From Halichondria panicea (taxonomy: Eukaryota > Porifera > Demospongiae > Suberitida > Halichondriidae), in NCBI RefSeq assembly GCF_963675165.1, contig NC_087387.1:5730990-5794989 (forward strand): a DNA stretch of 64,000 nucleotides, in the 5' to 3' direction. The notes beneath the pieces were generated by a model. It was not told the DNA's origin. It searched no databases and saw only the letters and a list, made by a program, of their open reading frames with translations. Shown here piece after piece: positions 22,701-34,054 of this stretch. Made by a program: the position numbers and the translations under genes. Each line of letters opens with the position of its first letter. Positions within the stretch are counted from its first letter, which is position 1.

Positions 22701-24501
22701 CTCAACTCCACTATAATGAAAGCATAGACAGGGCCATTGTTATTGCTGACAATATTCAATCCAGTAAATGTCACATTAGACCGCAAAATGTTCAAACTGA
22801 CCATGGCATTGTTATTAGTAATGTTAGTGTTGTTGATGATCAATGTGTCTGCATATGAAACGTCAATTACTCCACCTTTATTACCTCTGTTGTTTGTATG
22901 CGTACTGATCACACTATCGTCTAAGTCAACAGCTGCACTAGTTGCTCTACCATAGTCAGCAATGTTATTTGTCAGCTCACTGTTGGAGATGAACGCACTA
23001 CTTTTGTAAACTCTAATCGCTCCACCCGTTGAAGCACTATTATTTGACATTGTGCTGTTGGAGATGTATATATATTGCCTGAGTTAACACTAATCGCTCC
23101 ACCATCCTTTTTAGCTCTGTTGTTTGTCAGTATGCTACCGGAGATGGACACACTGGCTGAATTATTCAAGCTACCTGATGCGGTAATTTGAATCGCTCCA
23201 CCTCTTGAAGCTCTGTTATTTGAAAGTGTGCTGTTGGAGATGGATACATTGGCCAATTGAACACCAATCGTCCCGTTGTTGGAGATGGGTATACTAACTG
23301 GGTAAACATAAATTGCTCCACCCTCGCCAGCATTGTTGTTTGACAGTGTGCTGTTGGAGATAGACACACTACTACCTGCATAAACAAAAATTGTTCCACC
23401 ACCACCAGCATTGTTGTTTGCCAGTGTGCTGTTGGAGATGGACACACTATTACCTGAGTAAACAAAAATTGCTCCTCCACCACCATTACTAGCATTGTTG
23501 TTTGACAGTGTGCTGTTGGAGATGGACACACTATTACCTAAGTAAACAAAAATTGCTCCACCGTTGGGATAGTCACCTCCTCTCAGACTGTTGTTTGACA
23601 GTGTGCTGTTAGAGATGGACACACTATTATCTGAGTAAACAAAAATTGCTCCACCCGAGCCAGCAATGTTTTTTGTCAGCTCACTGTTGCACAAAAACAC
23701 ATTACTTCCTGATTGAACAATAATCGCTCCACCAAGCATAAGGACTTTGTTATTTGTGAAGTTACACCAAGTGATCACTACAGTACCAAATAAAATTTCT
23801 ACTGCTCCTCCGCTCCAAGCAATGTTGTAGTTGAACTCTGTGTTGTTGATCAGAGAGTTGTTTGATTGAATGTAAACTGCACCTCCATTATTTTTAGTGA
23901 ACTTGCTATTTGTTATGTACACATCACCAGCCTCAACGTGCAGTCCCCAACCAATGTTGTTCATGAAGAGAGTGCTCTCAATTGTTGCAGCGTGAGTATT
24001 AGAAATCTTAACTATACCGATTTCCGCCAGATTGAGTAGTTCAAAGTTCATAAAGTAGCAGTCATTGATGTAGACACCGTGGGCACTGTCAATGATCCAA
24101 CCTTTATGTGAGTTTTGCAGTGCAATTTTTGCTCCAACGAAACCCAAGTGTTCAATATATAATTCAGTAGTACTAATAAAATGTATCGTACCATTGCTGT
24201 AGAATCTAACTGTAGTTGAAGTTTTGTTTTGGCCGGTAATATGCACATGTGAGAAGTTACGAATCAATAGCTGCTCAGTTAACACATGATCTCCAGGTAG
24301 AAAGCTTAAAATGAGATTGTCTCCACCAAATGAAAGGTTTGTTTGAACAAGCTCCTCGAGAGTGAAACAAGTTCTATTTCGATAGTCATGACACAAATCA
24401 GTTGAATTCACTGGCACAATGTGATAGTGCTCACTCCTGGTAACAGTAGCTAGGGACAGAAGCAGTACTAATGGTAACTCGTTCAGAATATTTCTAGACA
24501 G
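19757..24501 (-). pseudogene. Beta-helix/multi-TM surface protein, unit A copy, frameshifted
   Basis: Same gene as the open copy at 60060-64000, here complete at the N-terminus: a signal peptide (MLSRNILNELPLVLLLSLAT) from 24501, with an in-frame upstream ATG at 24525. About 15 right-handed beta-helix coils follow (SVSISNSTLSNN and GGAIFVY pattern), then a Cys-rich neck, then membrane segments. Compared with unit C it carries +2 near 23070, +2 near 22713, -1 near 21986, -1 in a T-run near 21795, +4 (TATA) near 21129 and +2 near 19955, so the reading shifts six times. One extra beta-helix repeat is present at about 23560-23660. The gene is intronless. Assembly error could explain the single-base shifts but is less likely for the TA and TATA insertions. 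Translation after the first lesion would be lost. Confidence 0.85.
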
Positions 24502-24525
24502 CATATCTGAGGTGCATATATACAT

Positions 24526-24777
24526 AATTATGTTACTGACATGTACTCTGCTCCCAGAAGGGCTAAATAGTACTTGCTTATAACCTATTGATTATAAAGC
24601 CATGCAGTAGCTTTAACTAGGATTGGCACGAATTTTTCTCCTATGTTTAAAGTGTTGTACTTCTGCAGGGATAGACTGCATAGCTAGTTTGTTAGAGCTA
24701 TATATATATTCTTTTTTAGTGTATTATAAGTTTTAAAAAAATGTTCGCATGCACGCAAATAATTATCTTATATCTAT
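24526..24777. other. 5' flank of the beta-helix gene
   Basis: This is AT-rich sequence between the gene start and the element at 24778. I see no distinct promoter motif beyond TATATA strings, which are common everywhere in the window. Confidence 0.3.
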
Positions 24778-25885
24778 ATAGCCTCGATCCCAGGCCGAGT
24801 TTTTTCGCTTTTATAACGGTTAGGCGAACAACTAGGCCTGGTACTAGTTGTCTGCGCATGTGTCAATCGTTACTCAGATTCTGACTAATAGATATTCTCG
24901 TTCACTTTTGTGACATTTATATTCGTGTACTATATCGTGTACTAGAAGTCAGTTCCCGTTTTATGATTATTGGAATGGCTCTTAGCTGAACTTATATAGC
25001 TTCTCTCTTCTCTGAAGCTTAGAAAACATTATTGTGAAGACTGAACAACAAGGGAAGAGGTATAAAGCTTTGTCAAGCTTGTTAAGGTCAGACATAATAT
25101 TTTTTTGTGTGGGTCCTGTGCTATCATCATGTTTGGCAAGATCTAGGTAGACTATAGTTTCATCATTAATAATTATGGTGGATCAAGTGAAGAGTGTGAG
25201 CTAGAGAACTTGGTGCTGCCATCATCAGCTCGTCGACAATGACACTATAACCTGTTTAAAATACGAGAAATTTAATACAGATCTACACGTATTTAGAATG
25301 TCTACTTCTCTGTACAGGAGCAATGGCTAATATCCAGCTATCCCAACAGTGCTCCTCTTGGCTATACTAATGGACAAGACTGGACAGTTTAAGGTAAGGG
25401 TTTAACCGTGTTTGGTTTCTTTAATATTGTCCTATACCTACAGGACTGGAGTATAACCTGCTCATTCGAGTGTTGCTGGGTAGCTCAGAGGCATCAAGAG
25501 AATCTACGTTTTCTCAAGCAAAGTTTAACTGAGTTACGAGTTGGGGCCTAGAATCAGAGAAGTCCAGCAGCCTGCTAAATCGTTGAAACGTAATTTGAAG
25601 ACATTCAATCATCTTGAAGTTGCCCTGGGTCACTGTAATCGTGCTGCAGCACAACTGGCAACTCCCCAGGCCCTTGTGAAGCAGCTCCCTATGTGCATAT
25701 TTTGTGTGCACTCACTCTGTGCATTTTCTGTGTACAAATTTCGATTATTGATTTATTAAATATTTTTGCCGACCACAAATACAATGAAAGTTTGACGCAT
25801 GCGCAGACAACTAGTACCAGGCCTAGTTGTTCGCCTAACCGTTATAAAAGCGAAAACTCGGCCTGCATGCATGGGATCGAGGCTA
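24778..25885. mobile_element. 1.1-kb TIR element with GCCTCGATCCCAGGCCG ends
   Basis: 24781-24869 is the inverse of 25797-25883 (arms include cgcttttataacggttaggc). The right arm has an 8-bp CATGCATG insertion absent from the left arm. The interior contains exon-like pieces with GTAAGG (25393) and CTACAG (25442) signals and a 72-codon open frame at 25541, but no recognisable protein. Similar sequence (ATATCTATAT) flanks both ends. Confidence 0.65.
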
Positions 25886-25927
25886 ATATCTATATAGATA
25901 TTGATATCCTTTATAAGTATAATATTA

Positions 25928-28290
25928 TATGGGGTGCCAAATGTGTCAAAATTACAAAAATTGCCCGTATTCATATATCTATATTATATGTGTGTATTTA
26001 TAAATCCACGTCTGTATTTATAAATCCCCACCCAGATTTATATTATAATGTCAGTCAAGTGATACTCATAGGTTTGCAGAGGAGGCTGGAACCAGTTGAC
26101 CCCTTATAGCTAATTAAGGTCACTAGACAATCATGCATGTACTTCCAGTGGCGGATCCAGGAAAAATGAAAGAGGGGTTCCAAACTAACGAGCGCGCAGC
26201 GCGAATTTTTTGGGTTACGCCCACTTCCGGTCACACGGACTAGGGAAAATCCCATGACCAACGAATCAGAGATGTAGAAAACTCTTCTCGACCTTCACTC
26301 CCCTCATCCTGTCAAGTACTGGGGGCCTTGGACGTGCCGCTACCTCCACCTACAAGAGATTGGCGTCTCTCCTGTCAACAAAATGGGATCAGCCCTACAG
26401 CACCACCATGGGATGGATCAGATGCAGGCTGTCCTTCTCTCTCCTCAGATCAGCCATCATGTGCATTAGGGGGGCCCGATCAAGCCAAGGGCACGCCACC
26501 AGACAGCCCCCTATCGACCTAGTGACAAGCGAGTCCCTGGTCCCACCACACCCATGAACTAACTACACATGACTTATTTGCCTGCATGGTTCCTCGTTAT
26601 TATTATGAGGCTATGAATTAGGCTTGGCATGGATTTATAAATAATTTATATAATTATAGACATGGATTTATAAATCTGAGTATAGATATAATTATACTAT
26701 CTGGACATGGATTTATAAATACAGACGTGGATTTATAAATCTGAGCATAGATATATAAATCTTGGCATGGATTTATAAATCTGAGCAGAGATATAATTAT
26801 TATATCTAGGCATTAGTAAAACCAGTAGGTTTTACATAGGATTGGCAGTGGGTTTGCCCGTGTTTAGCAATATTTCACTTATTTTGACTCATGTTCAAAC
26901 TGTTCTATCTCTGCAGGGAAAGGCCACATCAAGAAACTAAATGGACAGATAGTTTATTTAGCCTTTTCTCTCTTCGTATCTCTCATTTCATAATCCATGA
27001 ACGTTTTAAATGTATGAATACTGTCATTTTAAAAATTGCACTATTTCAACGTTTCACCGCTCTTTGTCTGACTGACTAAGTAAGTAAGAGTAAGTAAGTG
27101 AGTAAGTTTCTTGCCCAGCATTTACTCCAAGTACAGCCCTCTCCAGGACATTCTGCACAGGGTTTCCAAACGACTACAACCTGGATTACAAAGCGCTTCT
27201 TCAGATTTGCGATTGCTTCCACGAGGCAGATGACCTCTCAGTCTCTATTTCTCTTACCTAGACAATTCCGCCATCTTTAATGACTCAGCCATTGCATTGT
27301 GGCCAAATAATAGATAGATAGGCATGGCTAAGAAACCGTGCGCCTCAGTAAAAAATCAGTGCAGTGCTTTTCCAGAGCTGGAGGTGTTGCTTTTCTTCAC
27401 ACTGTTCAGCTCTAGCTCCCTTTCTCTGACAAGCATGCTATATGCTCTGGCTATATATATCATGCTCTTAAAATGGCTGTCATTTAATACTGATTCACAA
27501 ATTCAACATATCAAGCTATCATTATTAGTCCAGAGATATTCGAGAAGATATCTGATTAGTCCTGTCTTCTCTTCTTGAAATTCTGTACTGCCTCTTGACG
27601 TTCCACTTGTATTGAAAAAGAAAGGGAATCCGACTAGAAAAACATTTGCAATGTGAAAAATTGCTAGGATTGGCCAGGGGAACCACAAAAAAGCGTGGAA
27701 ACAAGAAATCCGACGAGAGCATAACTCCAATCCGTTACAACGTCATGAACATGTACAATACATAGTATATAGACTTTGTTCCAGATCCATCTCTACCAAC
27801 TTCCATCCACCACATCATTCCATGCAGGTCACCAGTACGGTCCGTGCATGTTACTACACATGGATGGACTGTGTGTACCTGTGCTCAACACTACATGTAT
27901 TAGGAACATTAATTCATCACAAATCACCATGATTATATGCGCACATTCCAAAATGGATGTATAATAAAAGGATTGGTCATCACCCCACCAGTAAAAATTG
28001 CGTATTTATATTATAATTATTGGCCGGGAAAACAACCAGTACATGTGATTGACGTTGTAACGGATTGGAGTTATGCTCTCGTCGGATTTCTTGTTTCCAC
28101 GCTTTTTTGTGGTTCCCCTGGCCAATCCTAGCAATTTTTAACATTGCAAATGTTTTTCTAGTCGGATAGATATAAATCTTGGCATATAGATTTATAAATA
28201 CAGACGTGGATTTATAAATACACATATAGATATATATAAATACGGTAATTTTTTTAATTTTGAAACATTTGGCACCATATATGAGTATAC
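25928..28290. mobile_element. AT-rich TIR element with ATTTATAAAT repeats, hosting a composite element
   Basis: The left end 25928-26010 (ggggtgccaaatgtgtcaaa) and the inverse of 28195-28290 (ggtgccaaatgtttcaaaat) are complementary arms. Subterminal stretches repeat 'gtggatttataaatc' many times (26640-26805, 28165-28225). The composite element at 26813-28166 is nested inside. No conserved coding sequence is seen; a fragment similar to 'cggatccagg' element ends occurs at 26150. Confidence 0.6.
26813..28166 (+). mobile_element. 1.36-kb composite TIR element, nested copy
   Basis: This is the reverse orientation of 9391-10752, from ttagtaaaaccagtaggttt to tgtttttctagtcgga. The inverted arms are 27629-27745 and 28048-28166. 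The two copies are very similar along their length, including the open frame containing FYLCRERPHQET, but that frame is not conserved in the older copy at 3290-4680, so coding is doubtful. Confidence 0.75.
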
Positions 28291-28294
28291 TCAC

Positions 28295-28525
28295 TTGCTG
28301 GTGGTGTTGGTACATCTGTTAGTTCTGTTGTTGGCATTGTTGTTGGTGGTGTTTCATGACCTAGTTCACTGCCTGCATGCATGTGTGCATGTGCATGCAA
28401 TTTAGAATTAAATCTCAAGCCATATTTTGCTCACCTCGTATTGTTGGCAGTGTTCTCTGTGCTCTTGCACTATAGCTGATGACTACCACCATCAAGAGAT
28501 AGAGGTTGAGTTGCTTCATGATCAT
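28295..28525 (-). CDS. First two exons of a secreted Thr/Pro-rich protein, truncated gene
   Basis: Exon 1 (28435-28525, or from the internal ATG at 28519) encodes a clear signal peptide, MKQLNLYLLMVVVISYSARA, then QRTLPTIR and a GTGAGC donor. Exon 2 (28295-28372) follows a GCAG acceptor in matching phase 1, encodes GSELGHETPPTTMPTTELTD then VPTPPA, and ends at a GTGAGT donor, again phase 1. Further exons would lie at lower coordinates, but the TIR element starting at 28290 lies directly there. It is probably a gene cut by insertion, or one with a long intron. Family unknown. The exon 2 duplicate at 168-223 suggests that it belongs to the repeated region. Confidence 0.55.
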
Positions 28526-29295
28526 TGTTGTTGGCTCTTCTCTGCATATTGTATATGCATACAACCAGCTATTATAATTGCTGTTGATCCTTATATAGCT
28601 ACCAGCTTTGCTTTGAACCTGCGTGCATGCATGTGACTACCTATACATGTGCAGTAGATTCTTGTTGTTGGGTTTCATATTTTGGCCAGACAATGGTGTG
28701 AATGGGTTTCTTTCCTCATGCACCATGCACATGCATGCATGCATGGTTTTAACCAGACCTCACCACATGCATGGCAGAGGGGCACATGCATGATTGTATA
28801 AGGTTCTGGGTAACTTAGCTGTTAACCACAGTTGGAAATTGTTAACCCTAACTCTAACGGAAGGTCAGGCCACGCCCAACTAAGTTGGAACCACATAGTT
28901 AAGCACTCGGAAGTTCAAATATCTAACTCTGCAAGAATGACTTCAGCACAGCCTATACAAGGAATAGCTCCATGCATATACAATATTATTTGCCTCAATT
29001 CAGTGCATGTCTTGCATGATTATGCTTAGCTAGGATAATGTTGCTTCTATTCCCCACTGCATGACCTATATCACAATCATACCGCCACCCTGCATGTAAT
29101 TATAGGGAAACTCATAACAAAATGAGTGGTGCATGGAAGCTGCGCTGTGCTAATACCTCTCGCTTCGCTCAAGAGACTGCATGTTGTATAATTATGAAAA
29201 GGTAATTGTTGACAATGAATTCACACAGTCCGCATAAGAAGCCAAGTTTATACTCGGATATTACAGCACTGCGCCTGTCCTCTGGTGTGTGAATG
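28526..29295. other. Spacer with short duplications
   Basis: No gene is recognised. The stretch around ccacatagttaagcactcgg and gaatgacttcagcacagcct recurs in altered form at 30040-30160. Confidence 0.4.
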
Positions 29296-29870
29296 TTATA
29301 AAGGTTTCACACGGGTGTTTTTATTCTATGCTTTGGCCTGACAATGTGTGGATCTCAGGTTTATTTCCTCACCACACGGGTGTTTTTATTCTATGCTTTG
29401 GCCTGACAATGTGTGGATCTTAGGTTTATTTCCTCACCACACGGGTGTTTTTATTCTATGCTTTGGCCTGACAATGTGTGGATCTTAGGTTTATTTCCTC
29501 ACCACATGCACGGGTGTTTTTATTCTATGCTTTAGCCTGACAATGTGTGGATCTTAGGTTTATTTCCTCACCACACGGGTGTTTTTATTCTATGCTTTGG
29601 CCTGACAATGTGTGGATCTTAATTAGGTTTATTTCCTCACCACACGGGTGTTTTTATTCTATGCTTTGGCCTGACAATGTGTGAATCTTAATTAGGTTTA
29701 TTTCCTCACCACACGGGTGTTTTTATCTATGCTTTGGCCTGACAATGTGTGGATCTTAGGTTTATTTCCTCACCACACGGGTGTTTTTATTCTATGCTTT
29801 GGCCTGACAATGTGTGGATCTTAGGTTTCTCTCCTCACCACATGGTTTTAACCCAGAGGAGGTCCGACAC
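29296..29870. repeat. Tandem array, 65-bp period, eight units
   Basis: Units begin at cacacgggtgtttttattc (29309, 29374, 29439, 29504, 29573, 29642, 29711, 29775) and include tatgctttggcctgacaatg. Unit 4 has ATGC inserted (accacatgcacggg) and two units have AATT inserted (cttaattagg); one unit lacks two T. The related locus at 1611-1805 has a single unit. Confidence 0.9.
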
Positions 29871-30154
29871 GAGTACCTCGATTAGGCTAAAATTGAGTTA
29901 ATTAAAGTCTCATGCAACAACACTTGACTAAGCCTAATCAAGCCTGATCGAGGTACTCGTCATATACCTTCTCTGGTTTTAACCAGAGATGCACATGCAT
30001 ATATAGGGTTATGACATGTATAATAGTCATTATTTTGAATATCGCTGTAACCACATAGCTATTATGAATACCATGCAACGTTCAAATGTCTAAGTCTGCA
30101 TGCAAGCTAGACTTACACCATAAAAATGACTTCAGAACAGCCTCAGGGAACAGC

Positions 30155-30540
30155 TCCATAATTTATATTTAAAGATGGCGGAATTGCGTAAGTAAGAAAA
30201 GTGGAGCACCTGGCATGAGAGGTCATTAATTTTTTTGCGTCTTGGAAGTGAACGCAATTCTGAGAAAAACGCCCATGGTCTGGGTTGTAGTCGACTATAG
30301 AGGCTGTATATCCAGAATCTTCTGAACATGCTGTACAAGGAGGAAATGCTTTCCAAGAAAGTTACTTACTTACTTACTTACTTAGTCATGCAGTCAGACG
30401 AAACGCGATGAAATAATAATCATGAGCAATTTTTCAAATATCATATTCATAGACTAATATCACACATTTACACAGATAAAAGGCTATAACTAAGCTATAT
30501 CTGTCCAGTCAGTTTCTTGATTTATAATAACTAATAACCG
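30155..30540 (-). mobile_element. Fragment of the composite element
   Basis: Sequence from agatggcggaattgcgtaag through the TTAC microsatellite (30360-30385) to gtcagtttcttgat corresponds, in reverse, to the middle of the older copy at 3350-3690. The inverted-arm part is absent. Confidence 0.6.
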
Positions 30541-30726
30541 CATGCAGAAAGACAATTATTCTATATATATTATGAGGTAATAGTACCGCCATTTCCATAT
30601 AGAGTTTACCATGGCACTATACGTAGCAAATTTCGCCATCAGAATACATGCATATATAGCTATACACATGCAGAACATTTTAACGTAATTATATAAACAG
30701 GCAGAAAAAACTACCTCACACCACCT

Positions 30727-30910
30727 ACCGTATTACTAGAATGTTTTGCGAGCATCAAACATTTACAAAAGGTTAATCAATTCGCAACAATAAAATCCGC
30801 AAAACCTAAATTTGTACTAGATAGTAAACACACACGATCATTGCCAGAACGCAATAGTTAGATCGCATGCAAAGGGTCAAATTTCTGCTGATTTGGCTCA
30901 TTCTGAAAGG
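30727..30910 (-). repeat. Inverse copy of the repeat at 855-1015
   Basis: It starts at ccgtattactagaatgtttt and includes caacaataaaatccgcaaaa. It is collinear with the inverse of 855-1015. Confidence 0.65.
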
Positions 30911-31517
30911 CTTTCTATAGTATAATTATATAATACGGTATATATATACATGCATGCCCTGGCCTCCAGTCAAAGTATAATAATTATAATGGCACCATAA
31001 TTATAAATAATATTATTATAGATAATTATAATTACTATTATGCATGGGAAATTATGATTAACTTTACTTGAATGATGTCAGCTTAACTATAGATCTAGCA
31101 GACACCATGGTTGCCATAGCAATGACGCCAAACAGTAGAATGATAGTCTTCATCTTTTATTGAGAATTCACAGCAGTTTTAGCCATGCATATACGGTTTT
31201 GCGGGGTAACTTGTTTCGCTCTTATAGCGATAGAAGCTTAGTATTGCATGCTTGAATAACCATAGCAGTTTATATAGCCTGTTGTACTCAATGTGGAATT
31301 CACTAACAGCTTCACATTGCCTTGGTAACAGAGTGGGCTGTACTGCCACACACGACTGCTGATTAAGAAAAAATACATGCATGTCATTGAGACCTTTGAT
31401 CCTGCTTGTGGCATAGTTTTATCTGATCATGAAGGTTCTAGTTTTATACCAATTAAGTATAGTGGTTTGCTGTTAGTGATATAAAGCATGCAGCGTATGT
31501 AGCCTATATTGTATTAT

Positions 31518-31703
31518 AATTATAGCGAGTTATTTTCGAGGCACTAAATTTTTTTCGATTGCTCGCGACAAACTAAAAGTTTCACAGATTTATTTTCGTA
31601 TAAACCAATTTTCGAGGTTTAATAGGTAAATCCTCGAAAACCTCGAAAAAATTTTTCGAGGTGTTAATGGTGTGCCTCAAATAACCCTACGTATATATAC
31701 GGT
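31518..31703. mobile_element. Short TIR element with GCGAGTTATTTTCGAGGCAC ends
   Basis: The left tatagcgagttattttcgag and the right cctcaaataaccctacgtat are inverted. The interior has several cctcgaaaa/tttttcgagg pairs. It belongs to the same family as the edges at 3145, 34685 and 49400. Confidence 0.6.
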
Positions 31704-31936
31704 AATTGCATGGTGAGACAAAGTGCGGACTTAATTACCATGCACGTATATATGCATGTGTATTCAGTGTTACATCATAAACATTATCTGCTCAGTATAA
31801 AATTATATACAAATTGAAATCTATAATATTATTATAGCAGTGACATTGTAAAGATTTGCATTCCCTCATGCATGCTGTCTCTCAGAAATGCGGAATTGCA
31901 AGGGCGACTGTCGCGGTGGGCCTATATATATGTTAT

Positions 31937-32045
31937 AGTTATTGACTGGTTGACTAGTAATTATGGCTTATAAACAACCAATGCCGAGGGCGCAGCCCGA
32001 GGTTGAGGTTGTTTATAAACCATAATTACTAGGCAACCAGTCAAC
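31937..32045. repeat. Foldback hairpin with CCGAGGGCGCAGCCCGAGG loop
   Basis: ttgactggttgactagtaat pairs with attactaggcaaccagtcaa and the inner arms cttataaacaacc pair with ggttgtttataaac. The loop is itself GC-rich and palindromic. Confidence 0.8.
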
Positions 32046-33104
32046 AACTGATTTATTTACTGCAAAAACAGCAAAACAGTCATTTGAACATCAGTGGAGA
32101 CAGTCAAACTTGCTCTCACAGCCTCAGAATTATGCAGTTAGAACAGTTACAGGCATAGAACTAGCAGTACTACTGTGGAGCTACATGAGCTAGCTAGGTT
32201 CAGCTAGCTGGAAGCCATGCATGCATGATGTTTAAGGTAGTTAAACAAGGTTAATCGAGGTATCCTGCTAGCCCCGCCTACTACTGCCCAGCGTTTATGC
32301 GCATGAGCCGTCAACTCACCACCTCGTGCTTATCTGCCTTGCTCCTACTGCGATCGAAGTAAAGCCCCACACCCAACCCTCCCTTGGTCTTTATACACTT
32401 CTCTGTCGTTACGACATGACTGAGCCGTGGCTATGACTGTTGGCTAGGCCACCTCTTTACCCCCAATTACTTAATTAGGGGAGCATTATAATTATTAGAT
32501 AACGCCTGATTATTATCCAATTAGCGGGTTGCACTCCTCTAATTAATTAGAGGGACTTCCTAACCTAATTAACGGCCTTCAGTCATGGTCCGGCTCACCC
32601 TCCAAGGAGCGTTGCGGTAATGGGTAGCTGTACTGAGATAGCTGGTACCTATTATAGTTAGTGCATGCATATAACAATTATTCTTCGGATACGGAGATTA
32701 AATAAACTTTGACCAGACCCGCCCATCACTAAATGCAGCTGCGAGATTTGTACATGTAGCTAGCTAGCTACCTGTACTGTAGCTCTGAACTAGTCTGTTA
32801 TTGTCAACAGCACCACAGTCTACTTGTAATCCTCTACTTCTGAGCCACAGCCTTGACTATACTGAGAAAGCACAGAGCAAGAATTTGACTACAGGCTTCA
32901 GCTAGTTCAGTTCAATACTGTCAAGCTTACACAACATTTTTAAATTTTATTGCGTGCAATGTACCAAATTTTGTCAAGATGCATCATATCAATTCAAATC
33001 TGCTGAGGAAGTAGATTATAAGAATAGTGCCTGGGGGAAGTAATTATATAATATAATTACTGGACATCACCTAGGATACGGAGTGAATCAGTAAATAAAT
33101 AATA
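32046..33104. other. Spacer, no gene seen
   Basis: The interval contains inverted short blocks around attagggg and taattaggggagc (about 32465-32580) but no recognisable coding region or complete element. Confidence 0.35.
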
Positions 33105-33239
33105 GTTAGATACTGTTTAGGAGGTATCTATGGGAATTATAAGCCCGCAGGCACTCGTAGTACCCTCGCTTTGCTCGGGATACTACAGCAGGCCTTTGGG
33201 CTTATAATTCCCATAGATACCTCCTAAACAGTATCTAAC
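33105..33239. repeat. Long near-perfect foldback hairpin
   Basis: gttagatactgtttaggagg and the following bases pair with cctcctaaacagtatctaac. The loop holds ccctcgctttgctcgggata. It shares the CTGTTTAG arm, the GGATACTACA loop and the CCTTTGGGCTT block with the hairpins that follow the beta-helix genes. Confidence 0.85.
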
Positions 33240-33343
33240 GAGTTTAGTGCTAGGTTCATTTCAAAAACTAACCGAAAGAATGGGCGCGGACAAAGACCTA
33301 GGCCTAGACAAGCTCTTTTCTGAAGAAGGTACTCGGCATAATA

Positions 33344-33726
33344 ATGACCGAGCCCATAGACCCCGCCCTCTATGACATAAATGTGGAGGCGGAGCTGGCT
33401 ACTCTTTCTACAGAACAAAGAAAGGAGGAGGAGCTGGACGAGCCAACAGAACCTGCACAATCTTCTCTACCTAACTCAAAGCGAATGAAGCAAAGTGTCT
33501 GCAGGCCTCTTATCACGGCAGGTGCAGTGTACAGTTTGGATAGTGATATCTGCATAAGGTGAATAATTAGAATGGAAATCCCGGGATTGACCTGTTCAAG
33601 GATGCTTGTTTTGCTGACTTTCGAGTGTGCCTAGACTCCGAAATGAAGCGCTTGCAGAGAGCTGGAATAGGGTCACAAAAGAAGGCTGAACCTCTAATAC
33701 ATACTCCGTGCAACTGCTGCTACTAG
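33344..33726 (+). pseudogene. Protein-coding remnant, possibly Crypton-like (tyrosine recombinase N-terminal part)
   Basis: A first open frame from ATG 33344 to about 33559 encodes MTEPIDPALYDINVEAELAT followed by an acidic stretch. A second frame, 33571-33726, encodes GNPGIDLFKDACFADFRVCL and SEMKRLQRAGIGSQKKAEPL before a stop. The second peptide recalls the 'F..DFR..LD.EMK.L...G.G...' segment of animal proteins related to Crypton recombinases, but this is from memory of the pattern only. The frame change between the parts could be a frameshift or a GTGAAT-type intron boundary. Catalytic residues are not present. Confidence 0.3.
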
Positions 33727-34054
33727 ACAGCGACTGAACATTATAATTTTTTGTCATTACCAAAAACAGAACAGTTACTTCTCATTGTTTTTTATAATAC
33801 AATCTACAATAAACATGTTTGAAAAACACAAAAATTAATAATGAATGGTTGTTGTGAACATGAAAATTACAGGTTTATATGAGAATTTACAGGTTAATAT
33901 GGGAAATATAAACCCTGTACTGACCAATCAGATTGCTGGATTCTGGGCTACTAGTAACTAAATATATATATAACTCTGCTATTGACCCCATAATTATAAG
34001 TGTATGCATGCGCTAACTAATAATCCAGTTTCTATATAATTATACACTAATTAT

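Larger units (their letters stand above)
3060..24525. repeat. Segmental duplication unit A (cupredoxin gene plus beta-helix gene)
   Basis: This is the first of three tandem units. The left edge (3060-3285, around gcaggtggaagatgggctg and gcgggttatttttgaggcac) matches 34560-34800, and in part 51480-51560 in unit C. Collinear blocks follow: 4676-9360, 10760-11690, 18770-24525. Unit A differs from B and C by insertions at 3290-4680, 6118-6514, 8263-8657, 9391-10752 and by a block of about 7 kb (11716-18770) absent from B and C. Confidence 0.8.

Noticed and set aside
22972-23100. Could the frame changes of the unit A beta-helix gene be short introns?
   Set aside because: The differences from the open copy are indels of 1-4 bp without splice signals, so introns cannot account for them.
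23166-23531. 121-codon minus-strand frame rich in CPSPTAHCQTTM repeats, and a similar one at 63629
   Set aside because: It is an alternative frame of the beta-helix repeats; the periodicity comes from the overlapping gene.
29296-29870. Array considered as CRISPR-like
   Set aside because: Units are directly head-to-tail with no unique spacers between them, and the setting is eukaryotic.
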